64,000 nt of DNA from Svornostia sp051306365 (GTDB lineage: Bacteria > Actinomycetota > Thermoleophilia > Solirubrobacterales > Solirubrobacteraceae): NCBI GenBank assembly GCA_051306365.1, contig JBPPNC010000090.1, positions 1 through 64,000 of the forward strand, written 5' to 3'. Below are positions 58,064-64,000 of the stretch, in pieces (positions within the stretch are counted from its first letter, which is position 1; each line of letters begins with the position of its first letter). The notes under the pieces are model-generated. The model was not told where the DNA came from and did no database searches. It saw nothing but the letters and a program-made list of their open reading frames with translations. A program made the translations under genes and the position numbers.

Positions 58064-59095
58064 GTGAACCGCCCCCTTCGCCTCAGCGTCCTGGACCAAT
58101 CGCCCGTCCCGGCCGGGATGTCCGGAGCCGACGCTCTGCGCAACACGGTCGAGCTCGCGCGTCTCGCCGACGGGCTGGGCTACCACCGCTACTGGGTCGC
58201 GGAGCACCACGGCGGCGGGATGGTCGCCGGGCCCAGCCCCGAGGTGCTGATCGGCCCGATCGCCGCGGCCACCCGGAACCTGCGCGTCGGCAGCGGTGGG
58301 GTGATGCTGCCGCACTACAGCCCCCTCAAGGTCACCGAGAGCTTCGGGGTGCTGAGCGCCCTGTTCCCCGGCCGGATCGACCTCGGTCTCGGCCGCGCCT
58401 CGGGCACCGACCCGCTCACCGCGTTCGCCCTCCAGCGCGACCGCCGCGACCGCGCGCCCGACGACTTCCGCGAGCAGCTCGCCGAGCTGCTCGCCCACCT
58501 CGGCGGCCGGTTCCCCACCGACCATCCGTTCAGTCGCATCCAGTCGCTGCCTGACGTGGCGCAACGCCCGGAGCCGTGGCTGCTCGGCTCGTCGCCGCAG
58601 AGCGCGATCTGGGCCGCAGAGCTCGGGCTTCCATATGCGTTCGCCGACTTCATCAACCCGGCGGGCGCGCCGATCGCGCACGCCTACGTCGAACGCTTCC
58701 AGGGGTCCGAGCACGCGCCCTCGGTGCAGCTCGCCGTCGGCGCATGGGCGCTGGCCGCTGACACCGAGGAGGAGGCCCAGCGGCTCGCGTCCTCCGCGCG
58801 GCTGGCGTTCCGGCGGCTGCGCCGCGGCGAGTCCGCGCCGATCGCCTCGGTGGAGGACGCCATGCGGATCCTGCGCGACGAGGGCCGCGACCCGCTCGCG
58901 CCATCGCGCGGGCGGCGTGAGATCGTCGGCACCGCCGAGCAGGTCCACGACGGGATCGTGGCGCTCGCGGACGAGTACGGCGCGTCCGAGGTCATCGTCG
59001 TGACGATCACCCACGACGACGCCGCGAGGCGACGCAGCTACGAACTGCTGGCCGGCGCGTTTGCGCTGCCCGCGGCCGCGCCCCGCGCCGCCTGA
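58064..59095 (+). CDS. LLM-class (luciferase-like) flavin-dependent oxidoreductase
   Basis: The GTG at 58064 gives 343 residues in the single-component luciferase-like TIM barrel: NRPLRLSVLDQSPVPAGMSG, LADGLGYHRYWVAEHHGGGM, RVGSGGVMLPHYSPLKVTES, LFPGRIDLGLGRASGTDPLT and IASVEDAMRILRDEG. MLPHYSP and the AEHH pattern match the MsnO8/alkanal-monooxygenase-like group of actinomycete LLM enzymes. Probably uses FMN or F420; the substrate is unknown. Its start is supported by a -10 box and it overlaps the convergent hypothetical gene by 58 bp at the end. Confidence 0.9.
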   Translation: MNRPLRLSVLDQSPVPAGMSGADALRNTVELARLADGLGYHRYWVAEHHGGGMVAGPSPEVLIGPIAAATRNLRVGSGGVMLPHYSPLKVTESFGVLSALFPGRIDLGLGRASGTDPLTAFALQRDRRDRAPDDFREQLAELLAHLGGRFPTDHPFSRIQSLPDVAQRPEPWLLGSSPQSAIWAAELGLPYAFADFINPAGAPIAHAYVERFQGSEHAPSVQLAVGAWALAADTEEEAQRLASSARLAFRRLRRGESAPIASVEDAMRILRDEGRDPLAPSRGRREIVGTAEQVHDGIVALADEYGASEVIVVTITHDDAARRRSYELLAGAFALPAAAPRAA

Positions 59096-59856
59096 GCCTC
59101 GGTGCGCCAGGGCGCACGCTGGCGCTGCGGGGTGGCGGGACTCGCGCCTGGACCGCGCACCGCATCCGTGACGCCGAGCGGCATGTGCACGACCGGGTCG
59201 TACCGAAGTTCGCGCGGCGCGCGATGTGGACGGGCGGCGGCGATCGCGGCAGCGACGGGGATCGGCAGGTCGTAGCGGTCCCACCGCGTCCGGTGCGCGG
59301 CCGACAGCGCACGGATGAACCCGCCGGAGGCGCGGCGTCCGAGCACGAGTGTCAGGCAGAGCTGCGCGGACGCGCCGGATCGGGTGCAGTGCAGCAGCAC
59401 GTCAATGTCCACCTGTGCGCGCAGCCAGCGGTATGTGACGCGAACCCGGGCGATCCGCTCGAGCTCGATGTGGGCGCCGTCCCCGTCGGGGCTCGGCCCG
59501 TGCACGACGAGTCGCCGGTCGGTGAGCGTCACCACCGGACCGCTGGCGCCACGCCAGCGCCTGCGCGACTGGACCCGGGCGGCGCCGGGCGCACGGCGGA
59601 CGGCCGTGGCGGCACGACCGCGCCACGCGCCGACCCGCTGCTCCCCCGGGAGCAACAGCACCCCGCCGACCGCGTCGAGCGCGGGGTAGGCGCCGTCGCC
59701 GACCCCGCGGCGGTCGTGCGCGTAGCCGAGCAGGACGAAGCGCTGCGGATCGCACCCGGTCAGGCCGTCCCCAGCACCGAGGACCGGGCTCCGGCGCTCC
59801 GGGACATCACGAACGAGCCGTAGCGGCGCGGCGCTTCGTCGGCTCCCTCCGATCAT
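59038..59856 (-). CDS. Hypothetical protein, possible PH-like domain
   Basis: Family not recognised. The 272 residues contain a stretch (about 65-190) with beta-strand alternation typical of bacterial PH-like domains: VGGVLLLPGEQRVGAWRGRA, GPVVTLTDRRLVVHG, IELERIARVRVTYRWL and DIDVLLHCTRSGASAQ. The last 50 residues are Arg/Ala/Pro-rich and lie over the end of the LLM gene, where the overlap of 58 bp makes the true end uncertain; the gene might also end earlier through an error. No catalytic or membrane feature. Confidence 0.6.
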   Translation of the reverse strand: MIGGSRRSAAPLRLVRDVPERRSPVLGAGDGLTGCDPQRFVLLGYAHDRRGVGDGAYPALDAVGGVLLLPGEQRVGAWRGRAATAVRRAPGAARVQSRRRWRGASGPVVTLTDRRLVVHGPSPDGDGAHIELERIARVRVTYRWLRAQVDIDVLLHCTRSGASAQLCLTLVLGRRASGGFIRALSAAHRTRWDRYDLPIPVAAAIAAARPHRAPRELRYDPVVHMPLGVTDAVRGPGASPATPQRQRAPWRTEAQAARGAAAGSANAPASSS

Positions 59857-59960
59857 GCACCGAAAGAAAGCACATTAAGCACTCGACAGGGGCTGACGTT
59901 GTGTCGAGACCCGTCCACGCCCGGTTGGCCCTCCTGTCCAACGTCGAAGGACGGCAGCCG

Positions 59961-60998
59961 TTATGCGCGGGCGCCGACGAGCCCGCGCTCGACGGCGAGT
60001 TCCGCGAGCTGCACGGTGTTCAGCGCGGCGCCCTTGAGCAGGTTGTCGCCGACGACGAAGAAGTTCAGGCTCTTGGGGTCACCGAGGTCCACCCGCACGC
60101 GACCGACGAACGTCTCGTCGCGGCCCGCGGCGGCCAGCGGCGTCGGCGCCTCGTCGACGATGAGGTTCGGGAACGCCTCGAGCGCCGCCATGGCCTCGGC
60201 GAGATCGACGTCCCGCTCGTAGGTCGCGCGGACCTCGATCGCGTGGCCGACCATCACCGGCACGCGCACGCAGGTCGGTGAGACCGCGAGCTCGGGCAGG
60301 CCGAGGATCTTGCGGCTCTCGTTGCGGAGCTTCATCTCCTCATCGGTGTAGCCGTTCTCGCCGAGCGTGCCGAGCATGGGGACGACGTTGTAGGCGAGCG
60401 TGTCGGCGTGGATCTCGGGGACCACGAGGCCACGGGCGCGCTCACCGTCGGTGACGAGCCACTCGACCTGCTCGTGGAGAACCGGCATCTGGGCGGCGAG
60501 CTCGTCGATCCCCTTCTGCCCGGCGCCGCCGGCGGCCTGGTAGCTCGTGGCGACCATCGCGGTCATGCCGAACGCGTCGTGCAGCGCCTTGGCCGGCAGC
60601 ATCACGACCATCGTGGTGCAGTTGGGGTTCGCGACGATGCCCTTGCGGGCGCCGTCCATCGCGTCCGGGTTGACCTCGCTGACGACCAGTGGAACGTCCG
60701 GGTCCATGCGGAACGCCGACGAGTTGTCGACGACGACCGCGCCACCGGCGACGAACTTCTCCGCCCACGCCTTCGACGTCGAGCCGCCCGCGCTGAACAG
60801 CGCGAGGTCGTAACCCGAGACGGTCTCATCGGTGAGCGGCTGGATGATCCCGTGGCCGGGCAGCTCCTTGCCGGCGCTGCGCTCGCTGGCGAACGGGACG
60901 ATAGCGCTGGCTTCGAACCCACGGCGTTCGAGGGTCTTGAGCATGATCTGGCCGACGGCGCCGGTGGCGCCGACGACGGCGATGCGGGGCAAGCTCAT
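59961..60998 (-). CDS. asd: Aspartate-semialdehyde dehydrogenase
   Basis: Reduces aspartyl phosphate to aspartate semialdehyde, second step to Lys, Met, Thr and diaminopimelate. From the ATG at 60998 the 345 residues show LPRIAVVGATGAVGQIMLKT (NADP loop), VPFASERSAGKELPGHG, LALFSAGGSTSKAWAEKFV, IVANPNCTTMVVMLPAKALH with the catalytic Cys, and ATSYQAAGGAGQKGIDELAA. SPTCVRVPVMVGHAIEVRAT includes the active-site His region. A GGAGG Shine-Dalgarno lies upstream. lysC is 73 bp upstream on the same strand, so the two are likely an operon in pathway order. Confidence 0.95.
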   Translation of the reverse strand: MSLPRIAVVGATGAVGQIMLKTLERRGFEASAIVPFASERSAGKELPGHGIIQPLTDETVSGYDLALFSAGGSTSKAWAEKFVAGGAVVVDNSSAFRMDPDVPLVVSEVNPDAMDGARKGIVANPNCTTMVVMLPAKALHDAFGMTAMVATSYQAAGGAGQKGIDELAAQMPVLHEQVEWLVTDGERARGLVVPEIHADTLAYNVVPMLGTLGENGYTDEEMKLRNESRKILGLPELAVSPTCVRVPVMVGHAIEVRATYERDVDLAEAMAALEAFPNLIVDEAPTPLAAAGRDETFVGRVRVDLGDPKSLNFFVVGDNLLKGAALNTVQLAELAVERGLVGARA

Positions 60999-61071
60999 TC
61001 GGAGACCTCCAGCCGGCGGGACGTACGAGCGCGAGCGAGTACTCCCGACCCCATGATGGGCCGCTGGCGAA

Positions 61072-62337
61072 TCATGAGGCGAACTCGCCGAATGGACGTT
61101 CCACCTGAATGGTCCCTTCACCCGACAGCTCGAACTCGCTGTGCAGCGCGCGCACCGCATCCGGCACGCGATCGCCGTCGACGACACAGCTGATCTTGAT
61201 GGGCGATGTGGAGATCATCTCGATGTTGATCCCCTCGCGGCCGAGCGTGCTGAACACGCGCGCGGCGACACCGGGGTGCGTCTTCATCCCGGCGCCGACG
61301 ATGGAGACCTTGCCGATCGCCTCCTGAGCGGTGAGCTGCATGCTCAGCTCGTCGGCGAGCGGCTGCAGCGCGAGCTTCGCGCCGTGCAGGTCGTCACGCG
61401 GCACGGTGAACGAGAGCTCGGCGGCGGCTTCCTCGGCCACCGGCTCGTTCTGGATGATCATGTCGATGTTGATGTTCGCGTCCGCGAGCGCGGTCGCGAT
61501 GCGGCCCGCGACGCCGGGCGTGTCGGGCACGTGCGACAGCGTGATGCGCGACTCCCCGGTGGAGTGCGTGACGGCGGTGATGAGCGGGTTCTCCACGGTG
61601 TCCTGATCTCCGACGACAACGGTACCCGGCTCGTCGCTGAACGAGGACCGGCAGTGGACGCGCACGCCGTGGTTGCGGGCGTACTCGAGTGAGCGCAGCT
61701 GCAGGACGCCGGCGCCCGAGGCGCTCATCTCCAGGACCTCCTCGAAGGAGATCACCGGGATCTTGCGGGCGTTCGGCACGATGCGCGGGTCGGCATTGAA
61801 CACGCCGGGGACATCGGTGTAGATCTCACACTCGTCCGCCTCGATCGCGGCGGCCAGCGCCACGGCGGTCGTGTCCGAGCCTCCGCGACCAAGCGTCGTG
61901 ACGTCCTTCGCGGTGGACACACCCTGGAAGCCGGCGACGAGGACGATCTTGTCGTCGTCGAGCGCCTCGCGGATCCGGTCCGCGCGGACCTCGAGGATGC
62001 GCGCCTTCGTGTGCGACGTGTCGGTGACGATGCCCGCCTGCGAGCCCGTGAGGCTGATCGCCTGATGGCCGAGGTCGTTGATCGCCATCGCGCACAGCGC
62101 GCAGGACTGCCGCTCTCCGGTGGAGAGGAGCATGTCCATCTCCCGCGGGTCGGGATGCGGGCTGATCTCCTGCGCGTCGGCGATGAGGTCGTCGGTCGTC
62201 TTGCCGCGAGCCGACAGGACGGCGACCACGCGCAGCCCCTCCTCGCGCTTGGCGACGATCCTCTCGGCGGCACGCTTGAGCCGCTCGGCGTCGGCGACGG
62301 AGGTGCCGCCGAACTTCATGACCACGGTGCCGGGCAT
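61072..62337 (-). CDS. lysC: Aspartate kinase
   Basis: First step of the aspartate family. The 421 residues begin PGTVVMKFGGTSVADAERLK with the kinase KFGGTSV motif; LSARGKTTDDLIADAQE, LLSTGERQSCALCAMAIN and TTLGRGGSDTTAVALAAAIE are the remaining kinase signatures. Two ACT domains follow (about 265-420; SRITLSHVPDTPGVAGRIAT, KVSIVGAGMKTHPGVAARVF and INIEMISTSPIKISCVV), the site of feedback inhibition by Lys and/or Thr. Normal length. A TAGATT box lies 9 nt before the ATG. Confidence 0.95.
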   Translation of the reverse strand: MPGTVVMKFGGTSVADAERLKRAAERIVAKREEGLRVVAVLSARGKTTDDLIADAQEISPHPDPREMDMLLSTGERQSCALCAMAINDLGHQAISLTGSQAGIVTDTSHTKARILEVRADRIREALDDDKIVLVAGFQGVSTAKDVTTLGRGGSDTTAVALAAAIEADECEIYTDVPGVFNADPRIVPNARKIPVISFEEVLEMSASGAGVLQLRSLEYARNHGVRVHCRSSFSDEPGTVVVGDQDTVENPLITAVTHSTGESRITLSHVPDTPGVAGRIATALADANINIDMIIQNEPVAEEAAAELSFTVPRDDLHGAKLALQPLADELSMQLTAQEAIGKVSIVGAGMKTHPGVAARVFSTLGREGINIEMISTSPIKISCVVDGDRVPDAVRALHSEFELSGEGTIQVERPFGEFAS

Positions 62338-62381
62338 CTCGGTGGGAATCTAGCGACAAGCGGTTGAGACTCGGGGGCTCC

Positions 62382-63461
62382 GTGCCGATACACCAGGAAG
62401 TGCACCTGAGCACAGCGTTGCAGTCGACCGAGGCCCAGCGCCTGCGACAGGTCGAGTTCGAACGTCGCATCTTCCCCATCCTGCTCGTCATCGCGTGCGT
62501 CATGTGGGTCGGACTCGTGCTGCTCGCGTTCAGCTATCCGCTGGACGTCGTCTTGGTGACCGCGGTCTTCGGCGCCGCGTACTTCGGCTTCCTGTTCTTC
62601 AGCCAGCGTCGGGCGGTGCGCTCCGCCCGCCCGCTGGTGTGGCTCGCGCTGCAAGAGCTCGGGGTCATCCTGCTGCTCGGCTCCGCGATCACGTGGTCGG
62701 GCGGCGTACACAGCGCCGCGCTGCCGATCACCGTCATCATCGCGCTGGTGATCGGCGTCCGCTTCCCGACGCGCTGGGTGGTGGCGCAGATCCCCGCCTA
62801 CGCCCTCCTGATCCTCGCCTGCATCTGGGTCGGTGACGCGGACGGGTTCATCGCGCGGCCCGTCGAGGGCCTCGCCTGGCTCAGCGCCTTCGTGCTGGCC
62901 GCCATGGTGACGAACATGCTCGCGCGCGCCGAGCGCAACGCCCGACGCGACGCGGTCCACGACGCCCTGACCGGGCTGCTCAACCGCAAGGCGCTGGACG
63001 TGCGCCTTCAGGACGCCGAGCCCCTCCCGAACCGGCGCGCCGAGACCCTGAGTGTCATCGCCGCGGATCTCGATGGCCTGAAGGCCGTCAACGACGGGTT
63101 CGGGCATGAGGCCGGCGACGACGTCCTGCGCGAGGTCGCCGCGGGGCTGGCGGCCAGCGTCCGGGAAGGCGATCTGCTCTACCGCCTCGGCGGCGACGAG
63201 TTCCTCGTCATCCTCCCCGCCACCCCGACGAGCGAAGCCGCGGAGCTGGCCGAGCGCCTCCGCGCCGCGATCGGGGAGCTCCGACCTGCCGGACGCGCCG
63301 TGACCCTCTCCGCAGGGGTCGCCGGCGTCGTCCACGAGCGCGTGGATCTCGAACACCTCATCAGCCGCGCCGACCGCGCCCTCTACACGGCGAAGCAGCG
63401 TGGGCGGGACCGGGTGCACCTCGCCGAACCGGACGGGGCGTTCACGGCCACCCCGAGCTGA
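62382..63461 (+). CDS. Membrane diguanylate cyclase (GGDEF)
   Basis: The GTG at 62382 with a GGGGG upstream gives 359 residues; a TTG at 62364 is the alternative. After about 30 cytoplasmic residues five or six hydrophobic segments follow (about 30-180, e.g. FPILLVIACVMWVGLVLLAF, LGVILLLGSAITWSGGVHSA, LPITVIIALVIGVRF), a MASE-like sensor. The GGDEF domain (about 195-350) shows DALTGLLNRKALDVRL, IAADLDGLKAVNDGFGHEAG, the I-site Arg/Asp in REGD five residues before the active loop, and YRLGGDEFLVILP. Catalytic and product-inhibition residues are complete. Makes c-di-GMP; opposes the EAL-DICT protein. Confidence 0.92.
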   Translation: MPIHQEVHLSTALQSTEAQRLRQVEFERRIFPILLVIACVMWVGLVLLAFSYPLDVVLVTAVFGAAYFGFLFFSQRRAVRSARPLVWLALQELGVILLLGSAITWSGGVHSAALPITVIIALVIGVRFPTRWVVAQIPAYALLILACIWVGDADGFIARPVEGLAWLSAFVLAAMVTNMLARAERNARRDAVHDALTGLLNRKALDVRLQDAEPLPNRRAETLSVIAADLDGLKAVNDGFGHEAGDDVLREVAAGLAASVREGDLLYRLGGDEFLVILPATPTSEAAELAERLRAAIGELRPAGRAVTLSAGVAGVVHERVDLEHLISRADRALYTAKQRGRDRVHLAEPDGAFTATPS

Positions 63462-63500
63462 CCGCTCACCCTTCGCGCCGCCCTGCCGATCACCCGGGAC

Positions 63501-64000
63501 GTGCGACACGCATCGGCCCCGCATGCCCCGGAACTGGACCGTCTGCGCCTCCTCGAGCAGGAGGCGCGGCTGCGCAGTGTCCGCCGGACGGGCGAGCTGC
63601 TCGTGGGCGCCGGACTCGTCACCATCGGGCTCGCAGACGACGCGCTCAGCGCCGCCGTCGCGGCGCTTGTCCTCATCCTGCTCGCCAGCGCGTTCGAGGG
63701 CCGGGCGCAGCGCACGCGCGGCCCGGGCGGCTGGCTCGCCCTCCAGGAGCTGTTCGGCCTGGCCGCGATCTGCCTCGTCATCGGCACGACCAGCGGGCTG
63801 GCCAGCCCCGCCCTGGTGCTGCTCGCTCCCGCTGCTGCGCTCGCCGGCGCCCGACGGCAGGGCGGCCCGCTGGCCGTGGCGCTGCTCGTCGCCGCCGCCG
63901 GCGTCGCGGGGGCATGCCTCCTCGCCGATGGCCCCGCGCTCGGTGACGCCGCGGGCGTGGCGGTCGCGACCGCGGCCGCGATGCTCACGGTCGCCCTCGT
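63501..64000 (+). CDS. Membrane protein paralogous to the preceding sensor, cut by the window edge
   Basis: A GTG at 63501 opens RHASAPHAPELDRLRLLEQE; the visible 166 codons have an N-terminal helix and four to five hydrophobic segments (LLVGAGLVTIGLADDALSAA, VAALVLILLASAF, LFGLAAICLVIGTTSGLA, VLLAPAAALAGA). The order of segments, the conserved WLALQEL before the third segment, and the 39-bp distance suggest a duplicate of the 62382 gene, so a GGDEF domain may follow past the edge. The start is chosen as the first GTG; no strong Shine-Dalgarno is seen. Confidence 0.6.
   Translation, partial: MRHASAPHAPELDRLRLLEQEARLRSVRRTGELLVGAGLVTIGLADDALSAAVAALVLILLASAFEGRAQRTRGPGGWLALQELFGLAAICLVIGTTSGLASPALVLLAPAAALAGARRQGGPLAVALLVAAAGVAGACLLADGPALGDAAGVAVATAAAMLTVAL

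Noticed and set aside
51303..59903. A 14-bp match (GGGCTGACGTTGTG) between 51303-51316 and 59890-59903, suggesting a further copy of the AbiEi-flanking repeat
   Set aside because: The match does not extend into the rest of the 28-bp repeat, and a 14-mer match is expected by chance in a GC-rich window of this length.

Overview
The window is very GC-rich (about 70% or more by eye) and dense, with genes on both strands, many ATGA/GTGA overlaps, GTG/TTG starts and Arg-rich shadow frames. Gene content points to an actinomycetote, most likely class Thermoleophilia (Solirubrobacterales-like). The grounds are a succinate dehydrogenase whose third subunit is a CCG-domain (HdrB-like) protein, large secreted repeat proteins with thrombospondin type-3 (DxDGDG) calcium motifs, PucR-type regulators, and TAnnnT -10 boxes 6-10 nt before start codons. 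This is inference; no 16S gene is present. No phage, insertion sequence, CRISPR array or biosynthetic cluster was seen; most of the window is core chromosome.

Layout. 1-8.6 kb: rplY (cut by the window edge), a secreted DxDGDG protein, a secreted GH2 beta-glucuronidase-like enzyme with two small neighbours, an aldo/keto reductase and an EAL-DICT c-di-GMP phosphodiesterase. 8.6-13 kb: prs and glmU, separated by a frameshifted gene remnant, then an HNH protein under a consensus LexA box beside tRNA-Gln(TTG). 13-16.7 kb: an MTAP/PNP-type phosphorylase, a TSP3-repeat membrane protein and a PucR regulator. 16.7-25.2 kb: one long minus-strand operon, glucokinase-rsmI-(M23 peptidase)-metG-tatD-rsmA-ispE-(DedA/PAP2 fusion)-small membrane protein. 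25.3-30.6 kb: an LCP cell-wall ligase, a nucleoside deoxyribosyltransferase-like gene, a winged-helix/nucleotidyl-cyclase fusion with a PadR gene, an FmdB-like gene under a CIRCE operator, and glyS. 30.6-35.5 kb: a double-RCK potassium channel, a DUF2993 lipoprotein-like gene, a TetR regulator and an MBL-fold hydrolase.

35.6-41.2 kb is one 1860-residue secreted repeat protein. 41.3-45.6 kb holds a decayed PAS-GGDEF gene, an FMN alpha-hydroxyacid oxidase and small regulators. 45.6-50 kb holds malate and isocitrate dehydrogenases and two tandem fatty-acid desaturases facing a PucR regulator. 51.3-52.3 kb is an AbiEi-like gene bracketed by 28-bp direct repeats. 52.4-57.6 kb holds a site-2 protease and sdhA-sdhB-sdhE-like, followed by a decayed GGDEF/EAL remnant, a luciferase-like flavoenzyme, asd, lysC, and two adjacent membrane proteins, of which the first is a diguanylate cyclase.

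How the genes work together: mdh, icd and sdh supply TCA-cycle functions; asd and lysC open the aspartate-family pathway; glmU, ispE, the LCP protein and the M23 peptidase serve the envelope; rsmA, rsmI, metG and glyS serve translation. Regulatory themes are c-di-GMP turnover with gene gain and loss, SOS (LexA) and heat-shock (HrcA/CIRCE) sites at unexpected genes, and widespread leaderless transcription.
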